A stretch of DNA of 64,000 nt from Bog-473 sp963751335. Lineage in GTDB: Bacteria; Actinomycetota; Acidimicrobiia; Acidimicrobiales; RAAP-2. Positions within the stretch are counted from its first letter, which is position 1; every line of letters starts with the position of its first letter. The DNA lies in the NCBI GenBank assembly GCA_963751335.1, contig CAVVUB010000008.1, positions 558,001 to 622,000 on the forward strand, in the 5' to 3' direction. The translations under genes and the position numbers were made by a program. This document shows, in pieces, positions 9,835 through 20,034 of this stretch. A model generated the notes under the pieces. It saw nothing but the letters and a program-made list of their open reading frames with translations. It ran no database searches and was not told where the DNA came from.

Positions 9835-10525
9835 GGTGGCGGCCCGCACCGGGCGTCCGGCCAGCGGTGCCCCGTCGTCCTCGAGCCCGAGGGCCCGCAC
9901 GAAGAGCAACGTCAACTGCTCGACGCCCTCCTCGAAGTCGCAGTCGAGCAGGCCCTGGACGAACCACATCTCGGGGAAGCGGTAGGTCATGGAGCCGAGC
10001 GCGGCGGCGGCAATGTCGGGATCGAGCCTGGCATCGGCCAGGCCATGGCGCTGGAGGCTGCGGATGGAGCTGGCCACCTCGTTGTGGTTGACCCGGTGGC
10101 TCTCGGCACGTTGGGCCATGATCTCGGGGTCGAAGCGGGACACCTGCTCGATGACCCCCATGATGCGCGCCTCGTCGCGGTAGCTCTCCAGGTGCAGCCG
10201 GATGGCCTCGCGGATGCGCTCGGCCGGCCGGGCGGACGACTGGGCCAGGATCACGCTGTTCATCGGCTCGTAGCAGCCGCGCCTCGACGTTGGCCGCCAC
10301 CTCGCGGAAGACCTCTTCCTTCGATTCGAAGTAGTGGTAGAAGGACCCGTGGGAGAGCCCGGCCTTCTCGGCGATGTCCGAGATGCGGGCGTCGAGGAAA
10401 CCGTCGCGCTCGAAGACCTCCTTGGCCGCGTCGACCAGGCGGGCCCTCGTCTCGATCCCCTTGCGGGACCGCGGTCCGCTGGGCTTGTCGGTTCCGTTCG
10501 TGGCGGTGGACCGCGCCGTCGTCAC
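9829..10525 (-). CDS. TetR-family transcriptional regulator (one frameshift)
   Basis: A TetR repressor of about 231 residues. The N-terminal HTH is typical: ETRARLVDAAKEVFERDG, ISDIAEKAGLSHGSFYHYF and SKEEVFREV. The ligand-binding half (PMNSVILAQSSARPAERI onward) is in another frame because of an extra base near 10270 (CGGCTG-C-TACGAG). It is convergent with the catabolic run and upstream of the DUF35-thiolase gene on the same strand, so it is a candidate controller of the local lipid genes and of the TTGAC-N6-GTCAA sites. That link is inference. Confidence 0.88.
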
Positions 10526-10616
10526 GCGTGCCTCCTTCCGTGCCAGCCGCCGGGCCGGCGGTTGGACAAACTTACTGTTCGCCCCTGCGGGCGTTGGTGG
10601 ACGCGGGTCATCGCGA

Positions 10617-12262
10617 TCAGGCTCCGTCCCGCTGCAACAGCATCACGCCGGAGGGAGTCCCGCCGCCCGACGTGACCACCGCCGTGCTGGCGTCGCGCAC
10701 CTGACGTTCGCCGGCGTCGTGGCGCAGCTGCTGCACCGCCTCGTAGATGAAGCCGAAGCCATGGGTCCGGCCCTCGGAGAGCTGGCCGCCGTGGGGGTTG
10801 ACGGGCAGATCGCCGTCCAAGGCGATGCGCCGTCCGCCGTCCAGCCAGTCGTAGGCCTCGCCGAAGTCACAGAAACCGAGGCCCTCGAGCCACGAGATCG
10901 CGTTGAAGGTGAAGCCGTCGTAGAGCGAGAGCGAGATCGACGTCGGTCGTGGCGCAGGTCGGTGCGCGTCCACAGGTGGGCCGATTGCCCGATCACCTGG
11001 GGCTCGTGCGTCACCGTGTCCTGGTCCCACGACACCCGTTCGAGGATCTGGGTGCCGACGGCCTCGATGCGCACGGCCGGGTGGGGAAGGTCGCCGGCCA
11101 CCGAGGCGTCCGAGACGATCACCGCGATCGACCCGTCGCAGGGCACGTCGCAGTCGTAGAGCCCGAAGGGAGAGGTGATCGGACGCGCCGCCATGTAGTC
11201 GTCCATGGTCATGGGGTCGCGGTAGATGGCGGCCGGGTTCCGGCCGGCGTTGGTGCGGGCGTTGATCGCGATGAGGCCGAGCATCTCGCGGGGCGCTCCG
11301 TAGCGGTGCAGGTACTGGTTGGCGTGCATGCCGATCCAGTTGGCCGCCGACATGGCGCCGAACGGGCGCGCGCCACTCCGTCATGGAGCCGGTGACCCGA
11401 CCGCCCCCGTGGCGGTATTTGCCCTGGGCCACGAGCGCGGCGTGGGTGGAGGCCCACACCGTGCGGAAGCAGAGGACGTGGCGGCAGAGGCCGGCGGCCA
11501 CCGCCATGGCGGCGGCGATGACCGACCCGCCGGGGCCGGGCAGGTCCAGGCCGCCGTTGTGCCAGGTCGGGTGGATGCGCAGCGCCTCCTCGATCTCGGG
11601 CGGCCCGCCCTCGCTCATGCCGCCGCCGGAGAGGCCGCCGGGATAGGTCGAGAGCCCGTCGATGTCCTCGAGGGTGAGGCCGGCGTCGGCCACCGCCTCG
11701 AGGCAGGCGTCGACGGCCAGCGCGAGGGGATCGACCATGAGGCGCCGGCCGAGCTTGGACCGGCCGACGCCGCTGAGCACGGCGCGGTGCTCGAAGCGTT
11801 CGGGGCTGAGCCGGTGGCCGCGGCGTGCGGCGCACCGGGGCGGGCACCCGGTCGACGGGATCGATCGGCGCCGGTGGGCTCGAAGAGCGGCAACCAGACG
11901 TCCTCGCGCTGCTCGAAGCGCACGGCCACCTCTTGGCCGATGCGCACGTCGGCCGGCTCGCAGCCGACGATGTTGGTGGTCAGGTGGACCGAGGGATCCT
12001 CGGCCAGGGCGACGTTGGCCACGACGTAGGGCGGGTCGAAGTCGGGCAGCCAGCGGTGCTCGTTGACGGTGAACCCGATGACGGTGGCCCGCCCCGAGAC
12101 CTCGGTGGGCTTGGCGGAGCGGCTGCGGCAGTAGGGGCAGATCGGGGTGGGCGGGTGGACGAGCCGGCCGCAGTCCCCGCAGCCCTGGATGCGCAGGACA
12201 CCGTCGGCCCCCGACGTCCAGAACCACTCCGTGGCCAGGCTCAGCTCAGGAAGGGGAGGCAC
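10617..12262 (-). CDS. DUF35 OB-fold / SCPx-type thiolase (aldolase-like) fusion, several frameshifts
   Basis: The N-terminal part (about 135 residues) is a DUF35 protein: a rubredoxin-like zinc ribbon (CGDCGRLVHPPTPICPYC) followed by an OB-fold. The C-terminal part (about 400 residues) is a thiolase-superfamily lipid-transfer-type protein with AVLSGVGRSKLGRR, DVDLALLYDGFTF, NPHGGQLSEGRTHG and a C-terminal GGGTPSG segment. No stop separates the two once single extra bases near 11858, 11800, 11360 and 10945 are removed, so they appear to be one polypeptide of about 546 residues. DUF35 domains activate Ltp2-type aldolases in steroid degradation, so this may be a one-chain retro-aldolase or thiolase. 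The start chosen is the GTG at 12262, preceded by GAGGAG. Two separate overlapping genes remain possible. Confidence 0.75.
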
Positions 12263-12315
12263 CCGGGCTCCTCGGGGCTCGGCCCGGCCGTCCCACCTGC
12301 CCGGTCGGGACAGTA

Positions 12316-12331
12316 TTGACATCGACGTCGT
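12316..12331. promoter_or_regulatory. Inverted-repeat operator C, upstream of DUF35-thiolase
   Basis: The sequence TTGAC-ATCGAC-GTCGT matches the TTGAC-N6-GTCAA pattern with a weaker right arm. The core TGACATCGACGTC is close to the site at 14830 read on the opposite strand. It lies 54 bp upstream of the GTG start of the DUF35-thiolase gene. Confidence 0.5.
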
Positions 12332-12494
12332 AATCGAACACGGTCGTCATGCTAGGCCACGGGGGCCCGGCGTGCCCTCGAGCGGAGACCGGCATCGGGC
12401 GCCGGGGGACTGGGCAGCGGAGCCCGGATCGGACCATCATGGGCCGACCCGGGCGACCCCGGGTCCGCTTGGATGCGACCTTGATATTCTAATA

Positions 12495-12523
12495 TTGACG
12501 TCTAAGTCAAAACTGGATAGCCT
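12495..12523 (+). promoter_or_regulatory. Leaderless promoter with operator B for the second amidohydrolase
   Basis: TTGACG (12495-12500) and TAGCCT (12518-12523) are 17 bp apart and form -35 and -10 boxes. The -10 box ends six bases before the ATG at 12530, so the transcript would start at or next to the start codon. The -35 overlaps the inverted repeat TTGAC-GTCTAA-GTCAA (12495-12510), so a bound repressor would block polymerase. Confidence 0.65.
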
Positions 12524-12529
12524 GGAGCC

Positions 12530-13734
12530 ATGCCGACATCTCTCGACTTCCCGACCTTCGATGCTGACAACCACCTCTACGAGACCGAGGAATCGTTCAC
12601 CCGGTACCTGCCCGAGCAGTACCGGAGCGCCATCGACTACGTCGAGCTGCACGGGCGCACGAAGATCATGATCCTCGGCACGGTCAGCGAGTACATCCCC
12701 AACCCCACCTTCGAGGTGGTCGCCAAGCCGGGTGCTCAAGAGGAGTACTTCCGCAACGGGAATCCCGAGGGCAAGTCCTACCGCGAGATCATCGGCGAGC
12801 CGATGCGCAGCCATCCCCGCGTTCCGCAAGCCGGGACCGCGCCTCGCGGTCATGGACGAGCTCGGCGTCGACCGGACGCTCATGTTCCCGACGCTGGCCA
12901 GCCTGCTCGAGGAGCGGATGCGCGACCACCTCGATCTCACTCACGCGGCCATCCACGCCCTCAACGAGTGGATGTACGAGGAGTGGACCTTCAACTACGA
13001 GGACCGCATCTTCGCCACACCGGTGATCACGCTGCCCATCGTCGAGAAGGCGATCGAGGAACTCGAGTGGTGCGTCGAGCGTGGGGCCAAGACCGTCCTC
13101 ATCCGGCCGGCGCCCGTCCCGGGCTACCGCGGCTCGCGTTCGTTCGGTTACCCGGAGTTCGACCCCTTCTGGCAGGACGTCGTCGAGGCCGACATCCTCG
13201 TGTCGATGCACTCCTCGGACAGCGGCTACACCCGGTACACGAACGACTGGACCGGGCCGAGTGAGATGCTGCCGTTCAAGCTCGACTCGTTCCGCTACAT
13301 GACCGGTGGCCACCGGCCCATCCAGGACGCCATGGCCGCCTTCGTCTGCCACGGCGTGTTCGCCCGCTTTCCCGAGCTCCGCGATCGCCTCCATCGAGGC
13401 CGGTGGGGAGTGGATCCCCGCCTTCGTCCAGCACCTCGGCGACACCTACAAGAAGATGCCGAACGCCTTCGACGGCGACCCGGTCGAGCAGTTCAAGCGC
13501 AACGTCTACGTCAGCCCGTTCCACGAGGACGACCTCGGCGAGATCATCGACGTGATCGGTGCCGACCACGTGCTCTTCGGGTCGGACTGGCCGCACCCCG
13601 AGGGTCTGGCCGAGCCGACCAGCTATGTCGACCACCTGCCCAAGGGCCTGCCCGCCGAGGACGTCGAGAACATCATGGGCGGCAACCTGGCTCGCCTCAT
13701 GAAGGTCGACGCGCCGGTCGGCGCCGCCTCGTAG
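12530..13734 (+). CDS. Amidohydrolase family (TIM-barrel metal-dependent hydrolase) 2, two frameshifts
   Basis: A protein of about 400 residues related to the one at 5106-6369. The N-terminus FPTFDADNHLYE replaces the usual HxH metal motif with a D-N-H arrangement seen in this actinobacterial subgroup, and the conserved aspartate lies in HVLFGSDWPHPEG. Extra bases near 12812 (ATGCGC-A-GCCATC) and 13385 (CTCCGC-G-ATCGCC) shift the frame. The promoter overlaps an operator, so the gene is probably controlled with the DUF35-thiolase gene transcribed the other way. An enoyl-CoA hydratase follows 79 bp downstream. The reaction is unknown; decarboxylase or hydrolase activity is possible. Confidence 0.85.
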
Positions 13735-13813
13735 CGCACCCTCTGTCGCCGGGTTCCCTCGCACAGTAGGGTCGGCGCGCCCACGAATTCGATGACGCCC
13801 AGGGGAGACTGAG

Positions 13814-14723
13814 ATGGCTGACTACAAGTTCGTGCTCTACGAGACGCTCGAGTAGGGGCGCATCGCGCGCATCATGCTCAACCGGCCCGACTCCCGCAAC
13901 GCGCAGAACCGGGGCCTCCTGGTCGAGCTCAACGACGCCTTCTTGCAGGCCGAGGCGGACGACGAGGTCCGCGTCGTCATCCTGGGCGGGATGGGTCCGA
14001 TGTTCTCCTCCGGGCACGACCTCGGTTCGAAGGAGGCGCGTGAAGAGGGGACGGCCGGCCCGAATCGCCATCCGTCGCTGGAGATCAACGGGGGCACCCG
14101 CAAGGGAGCCGAGTCCCTCATGCTCCAGGAGTGGCACTACTACTTCGAGAACACCCGCCGCTGGCGCAATCTCCGCAAGATCACGATCGGGCAGGCGCAC
14201 GGCGACGTCTACGCGGCCGGCCTCATGCTGCTCTGGGCCTGTGACCTCATCGTCTGCGCCGAGGGGACCCGCTTCGCCGACGTGGTCGGCGCCCGTCTCG
14301 GCATGTGCGGAGTCGAGTACTTCGCCCACCCGTGGGAGTTCGGGCCACGGCGGGCCAAGGAGCTCCTCCTCACCGGCGACTCCATCGATGCCGACGAGGC
14401 CCATCGCCTGGGCATGGTGAGCAAGGTGTTCAAGCCGGACGAGCTCGGTGACCGCACGGTCGAAATGGCGCAGCGGATCGCTCAGCTGCCCGACCATGAC
14501 CTCGCTCCTGATCAAGGAGGCGGTGAACCAGAGCGTCGACAACATGGGCTTCTACAACTCCCTCAAAGCGTGCTTCACCCTCCACGAGCTGAACCACTCG
14601 CACTGGGCCTGGGTCAACGAGAGCCGGTACCCGGTCGCCCTCGAGGACTCGGGCATTCCCAATTGGAAGGAAGCGCCGCCCATCGTGGGCTCGGTGAAGG
14701 ACAAGGTACGGGCCGAGCAGTAA
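13814..14723 (+). CDS. Enoyl-CoA hydratase family protein with in-frame amber codon and a frameshift
   Basis: A crotonase-family protein of about 302 residues. The ATG at 13814 gives MADYKFVLYETLE, then a TAG at 13853-13855, then in the same frame GRIARIMLNRPDSRNAQN, the conserved first crotonase strand. The oxyanion segments are MFSSGHDLGS and GDVYAAGLML. An extra G near 14495 (CTGCCC-G-ACCATG) shifts the last 75 residues (SLLIKEAVNQSVDNMGFY). The TAG could be a base error, as the many extra bases nearby suggest, or a true nonsense mutation; a shorter product would need a start downstream of it. The insertion between the oxyanion segments is longer than in a typical hydratase. Confidence 0.8.
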
Positions 14724-14829
14724 CGGTGGCCGCCTGAACGCAACGTCACGGGCGGGCAGGCTGAATTCCCAGGTCAGCGAGGCCAGCGCGTCGCCATGCA
14801 CGGCGCGCCCTGCCTCGTTAGTATCAGTA

Positions 14830-14845
14830 TCGACGTCGATGTCAG
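14830..14845. promoter_or_regulatory. Inverted-repeat operator D, upstream of the ABC importer
   Basis: TCGAC-GTCGAT-GTCAG contains the near-palindrome GACGTCGATGTC and follows the shared TTGAC-N6-GTCAA layout with one mismatch in each arm. It lies about 45 bp upstream of the first ABC permease gene. TAGTAT just before it may be a -10 box, which would place the operator at the transcription start. Confidence 0.5.
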
Positions 14846-14890
14846 AAATGCCGGGGGAACGGACCGGCAACGAAGGGGTGGGCCCGCAGG

Positions 14891-16920
14891 ATGCTTCAGT
14901 TCGTGATCGCCGGTCTGGTGCTGGGGGGCATCTATGCCATCGCCTCCGCCGGCCTGGTCATCACGTACACGTCGTCGGGATCCTGAACTTCGCGTTCGGC
15001 GCGATCGCCTTCTTCATCGCGCGCTTCTACTACTGGCTGCACACCCAGCAGGGCTGGGGCATCGGACTGTCCGCCTTCGTCGCCATCGTGATCGCCTCGC
15101 CGGTGCTCGGCGTCGTCCTCTACTTCGCTGCTCTTCCGTCACCTCCGACTGTCGTCACCGCTGATCAAGGTGGTGGCCACCATCGGGTTGCTGGTGGCCT
15201 TCCCGTCCCTGGCCACGATCATCTTCGGGAACCAGGCCATCAACCAGGCTCCGGGTCTCGCTCCCGAGCCCGTCCACGTGTACCAGTTCCTCGGGGTCCC
15301 GGTGACCCTGGACCAGATCATCGTCTACGCCTGCGTGGTGGTGACCGTCGTCGCCGGCGCCGCTGATCCTGCGCTACACCGAGGTCGGTCTCAAGGTGCG
15401 CGCCATGGTCGATTCGCCGGCCATGACCGACCTCTCGGGGACGAACCCGACTTTGGTCTCCGTCGGGGTCTGGGCGGTGAGCACGTTCTTCGCCGGGCTG
15501 TGCGGCGTGCTGGCCGCTCCCATCATCGGGCTGGACCCCAACCAGTTCACGGTGCTGATCGCCGCCTCCTTCGCGGCGGTGGTGGCGGCCAAGCTGCGTA
15601 ACCTGCCCGTGGCCGTCCTGGTCGGTCTGTTGATGGGCGTGGCCACCTCGCTCATCCAGCGCTACCTCCCCGCCGAACAGCAATTGGACGACGGAGGTCA
15701 TCGACGCGGTTCCCTTCATCGTCATCGCCCTGTTCCTCATCTACAGCCTGTTCCGGACCGGACGGGTGGGAGCCAACGACGGCTGGGGTGGCGCATTGGA
15801 CCGGGCCATCACGCCGCAGGGTGAGAGCCGGCTGGCCGCATCGACCAACAGCGTGGTCGAGGAGGCTCAGCTCAGCTTTGCCGGCAAGTACGCCGGCCCG
15901 GTGCTCCTGATCGTGATCGCCGGGGCCCTGCCGATGATCGTCTCGAGCTACTGGGTCGGCCTGTGCGCGGCGGCGTTCGCCTATGCCGTCATCTTCTTGT
16001 CATGGACCATCGTCACCGGCGAGGGCGGCATGTTGTGGCTCTGTCAGATCACGTTCGCCGGCGTGGGTGCGCTGACCACGGCGCAGCTGGCCAACCACTA
16101 CGGCTGGCCCGTACTGGCCGGCGTCGTGGTCGGCGGCCTGATCGCCGGGGCGATGGGCGCCATCGTGGGCTTCCTCAGCATCCGCCTCGGCGACCTCTAC
16201 GTCGCCTTGGTGACCCTGACCTTCGGGCTGCTCATGGAGAACCTGGTCTTCACCCTGCCGAGCTTCGTCAACCAGGGCCTGGGCCTGACGCTGAACCGGC
16301 CGGGCTTCGCCACCTCGGACCGGGCTTTCTCCTATCTGTGCCTGGTCGTGTTCGTCGTCCTGGCCCTCTTCATCGTCAACTTCCGCCGGTCGACCACCGG
16401 CCTGGCCCTCAATGCGGCGCGCTGGAGCGAGGCCGGCGCGCGGACGTCGGGCATCAGCGTGGTGCAGATGAAGGTCATCGCCGGCTGCGACCGCGGCCCT
16501 GATCGCGGGGATCGGCGGGGGACTGCTCGCCCTGGCCCAGACGACGTTCCAGCCGAGCGAGTTCGCCACGTTCGCCGGCGTGGTGTGGCTGGCCATCCTG
16601 GTCACCATCGGTGTGCGATCGAACGCGGCGGCGCTCATCGCCGGACTGACGTTCGTCTTCCCCTCGGCGCTGCTGCAGTACTACTTCTCGACCGTGACCC
16701 TCCTGCCCAACCTGCTACCGGTGCTCTTCGGCCTCGGGGCCATTTCGGCGGCCAAGTACCCCGACGGCGCGTTGGCCGAGAACAGCCGAAAACTGCGCAG
16801 CATGGTCCTGCGGCTCTCGCCCAGACGCGGGTTGATTCGCTCTTCGAAGACGGCGACGACATCGAAGCGGACATCGCGGCGGTCGAGAGCGGGCCACGGG
16901 TGGCGGAACAGGTCTCGTGA
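14891..16920 (+). CDS. Branched-chain amino acid-type ABC permease, LivH-LivM fusion (several frameshifts)
   Basis: One reading, about 674 residues after correction, carries a LivH-type half (GLVLGGIYAIASAGLVI near the start, LRYTEVGLKVRAM in the cytoplasmic loop) and then a LivM-type half (YVALVTLTFGLLMENLVF, FRRSTTGLALNAARWSE). The halves join without a stop through a linker around GGALDRAITPQGESR. Many hydrophobic segments make it an inner-membrane protein. Indels lie near 14970 (a missing base), 15127, 15363, 15687, 16490 and about 16800; all but the first look like extra bases. The acidic tail ends in a TGA that overlaps the GTG of the ATPase gene. In this setting the cargo is more likely a lipid-derived acid or aromatic than an amino acid. 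Confidence 0.82.
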
Positions 16921-17802
16921 CGACGGCTGCCGTGCCTTCGGTCGAAGAGGGCGGACTCGCGACCAGCGCCGACATCCGGCGCTTGGCCGCCGAAGGCATC
17001 ACGGTCCGCTTCGGCGGGCTCATGGCGTTGAACGACGTCTCCATCGACGTCGCCCCGGGCGCCATCGCCGGACTGGTCGGGCCCAACGGTGCCGGCAAGT
17101 CGACCCTGCTCGCGGTGCTCTCCGGACTGCTCCGGCCCAATGCCGGAAGGGTGTGGCTCCAGGGTCAGGACGTGACGGGTTCGTCACCGCGGACCCGGGC
17201 CGGCCGGGGCCTGGCCCGGACCTTCCAGCAGCCCGAGCTCTTCTTGGGCCTGACCGTGCGCGAGCACCTGGTGGTGGCGCACCGGGCCCGTGTGTCGCCG
17301 CACCGGATGTGGCGGGACATGTTCGACCCCCGCTCGCTGCTCCCGCCCTCGAAGGCGGAGAACGAAAAGGTCGACGGCTTGCTCGAGCTGCTCCGCCTGA
17401 CCCGGGTGGCCAAGGCGCCGGTGGCCGCCCTGCCGCTCGGCATCCTCCGCCTGGTCGAGGTGGGACGGGCCCTGGCCAGCGACCCCCAGGTCCTCCTGCT
17501 CGACGAGCCGCTCTCGGGCCTCGACATCAAGGCCTCGGAGAACCTGCTCTCGGTGTTCCGTCAGATCGTCGACCAGGCAGACCCGCCGCTCTCGCTGATT
17601 CTGGTCGAGCACGACGTCGCCGCGGTGCTCTCCCTCTCCGACCAGGTCTTCGTCCTCGACTTCGGCGAGCGGATCGCCGTCGGCTACTCCCGAGCAGATC
17701 CGCCAGGATCCCGCTGTGCGGGCCGCATACCTCGGCGACAGCGATCTCCCGCAACGCACGACCGCGCCCGTTGGCGGACCCGGCGGGGACCGGCGGGCAG
17801 GC
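16917..17802 (+). CDS. livG: ABC transporter ATP-binding subunit, LivG type
   Basis: An ATPase of the LivG group that powers the importer. Walker A is GPNGAGKST, the Q-loop region is ARTFQQPELF, Walker B is VLLLDEPLSG, and the H-loop is ILVEHD. The signature motif is unusual: where LSGGQ is expected the sequence reads LPLGILRLVEVGRALA, as in other LivG proteins with a degenerate signature. The GTG at 16917 overlaps the permease stop. An extra base near 17690 (GTCGGC-T-ACTCCC) shifts the tail TPEQIRQDPAVRAAYLGD. After correction no stop separates it from the LivF-type ATPase, so the pair may be one protein. Confidence 0.8.
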
Positions 17803-18586
17803 ATGACCGAGCCGTTGCTCGAGGTGCGCAACCTCGACGTGAGCTACGGCTCCTCCCAGGCTCTCTTTTCGGTCTCGGTGTCGGTCGAACCCGGAACGGT
17901 TCTGGCCGTTCTGGGCGCCAATGGTGCCGGGAAGAGCACGCTGGCCCGTGCGGTGTCGGGACTGGTCCGCCCGGGCGGCGGGACAGGTGTTCTTCGAGGG
18001 TCGAGAGGTGACGGGACTCCCGGCCTACAAGATGCGCAAGCTCGGCCTCACCTACATTCCCGAAGGCCGGGGCATCTTCCCGGGCCTCTCGGTGATCGAC
18101 AACCTGCGCATGGCGGTGGCCCAGGAGCGTCGGGGCGAACGGGCCTCGTGCCATCGACCGGGCCATCGATCGCTTTCCCGTGCTGGGCAACCGTCGCTCC
18201 AGCGGGCCGGCAGCCTCTCGGGTGGCGAGCAGCAGATGCTGGCCCTGGCCCGGGCCCTGGCCGTCTCGCCCAAGCTGGTGATCGCCGACGAGATGTCGCT
18301 CGGCCTGGCCCCGCTGGTGGCCGAGTCGGTCTTCGAGGGCCTCGAGGAGGCCCGGCGTTCGGGGATCACGGTCGTCCTGACCGAGCAGTTCGTCCACCGG
18401 GCCCTCGCCATGGCGGACAGCTGCATCATCCTGACCAGGGGACATGTGGGCTGGAGCGGCCCGGCATCAGGAGCGGGCCAGGAGGTGATCGACCGCTACC
18501 TGGGGGAGGCCGAAGAACCCGACCCCGACTTCCACCGGCGTTTCGACTTCGTTACAATAACTGACCTCACCAGAACCGAAGGCTGA
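17803..18586 (+). CDS. livF: ABC transporter ATP-binding subunit, LivF type (frameshifts)
   Basis: The second ATPase of the importer, starting MTEPLLEVRNLDVSYGSSQA. Walker A is GANGAGKST, the LivF block LTYIPEGRGIFPGLSV is clear, the signature is LSGGEQQMLALARAL and Walker B is LVIADEMSLGLAP. Extra bases near 17985 and 18148 and one missing base near 18195 (NRRSQRAG) break the frame. It lies in frame with the end of the LivG part, with no stop between, so either the ATG at 17803 is a real start or the two ATPases are fused. It ends 80 bp before the binding-protein gene. Confidence 0.8.
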
Positions 18587-18666
18587 TTCTCCGGAATCTG
18601 CAGTCCGGTTCACTTGCCGAAGCACAGCGGATCTCTCAAATGAGATCCGGGGAGGGAGTCGTCGAG

Positions 18667-19955
18667 ATGCAATCTGTCCTGTCCTTGAGCCTGTCCATGC
18701 GGACCCGTCGAACCGTTGGCGCGGCCCTGGCCGCCGCGGTGGCCGGACTCCCGCTCATGCTGGCGGCGATGCCGTCGGCACCGGCGGCCGCTGCGGTCCG
18801 CGCGTCGGCGTCGCCGATCACCATCGCGTACGTCACCGACCTGACCGGGGAGGGCGGCTCGGAGAACTCGACCTCGCCGGCCGGCTTCAACGCCCGCATC
18901 GCCATGCAGAACGCCGAAGGCGGCGTGCACGGTCACAAGCTGGTCGGGCTGGTCATCGACGACCAGACCAACCCGTCGCAGATCGCCACCGCGGTGCAGG
19001 AGGCCGACTCCAAGGCGTTCGGCATCGTCTCGCAGAGCCCGCTGTTCTTCCTGGCCGCCAAGTACCCGAACCAGGCCGGTGTGCCGGTGACGGGGACCTA
19101 CGACGACGGGCCCGAATGGGGCACGCAGCCCTACACCAACATGTTCGCCTCCGACGAGGGGAGCGTGAACCCCAAGTACCCCGTCAACACCCAGATCGGG
19201 AACTTCCTCAAGCAGCACGGGGGCACCGTCCTGGGTTCCTACGGGTACGGGATCTCCCCCTCGTCGGCCCGGGCCGCGGCGCAGACGGCACAGTCCTTCC
19301 AGCACGCCGGCGGCAAGGTCGGCGTGCTGGACACGTCGGTCCCCTTCGGCAGCGTGAACTTCACGAGCGCGGCGCTGACGGCCAAGCAGGACGGGGTCAA
19401 CGCCATGGTGCCCGCCATGGACGCCAACTCGAACTACGCCCTGGCTCAGGCGCTCCAGCAGTCCGGGGTCAAGCTCAAGGCCACGCTCTACGCCACCGGC
19501 TACGAACCCGACGTCATCAACTCACCGGCGTGGAAGACGCTGCAGGGCGCGTACTTCCTCTCCCTCTTCCGCCCGTGGTCGCTGCCCAATGCCGGCACCG
19601 AGCAGATGCAGGCCGCCATGGAGAAGTACGCCCACTTCACCAAGACCCAGTTCCCGAACCTCGGCCAGTACGAGGCCTGGGCCGGGGCCGACCTCATGAT
19701 CAAGGGCCTGGAGATGGGGGGCAGCACCCCGTCGCGCTCCGCCGTCATCAAGGACCTGCGCAGCCTCAAGTCCTACAACGTCAACGGCCTGCTGCCCGCA
19801 GACCATCGACTACTCCACGATCTTCGGCAAGGACCTGCCCAAGCAGTGCACCTGGATCATGCAGGCGGAGAAGACCGGCTTCAAGGCGGTCTCGGCGCAG
19901 CCGTACTGCGGGACGGACATCCCAGGGACCTCGACGGCTTCCCCGTCGTCGCTGA
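18667..19955 (+). CDS. ABC importer substrate-binding protein (periplasmic, LivK-like)
   Basis: A type I periplasmic binding protein of about 428 residues that captures the solute for the adjacent importer. The first 45 residues form a Sec signal peptide: RTRR, a hydrophobic core, then APAAAAVRA; there is no lipobox cysteine. The mature part begins PITIAYVTDLTGEGG and contains GGVHGHKLVGLVIDDQTNP, a typical LivK first lobe. The start is the ATG at 18667 after GGGGAGGGAG. An extra G near 19797 (CTGCCC-G-CAGACC) shifts the tail QTIDYSTIFGKDLP. The stop near 19955 is estimated from a further shift and could be off by tens of bases. A strong hairpin follows. Confidence 0.85.
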
Positions 19956-19974
19956 CGCCGTCCGATTCTGTTCA

Positions 19975-20006
19975 CTCGCCCCCGGCGCACCTGCGCCGGG
20001 GGCGAG
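19975..20006. terminator. Long perfect hairpin between convergent genes
   Basis: Two 15-base arms, CTCGCCCCCGGCGCA and its exact complement, are separated by two bases. The hairpin sits between the binding-protein gene and the convergent enoyl-CoA hydratase stop at 20035. It would terminate transcription in both directions. No T-run follows. Confidence 0.75.
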
Positions 20007-20034
20007 CCATGTCCGGGGTCGTTCCGGCGAAGGT

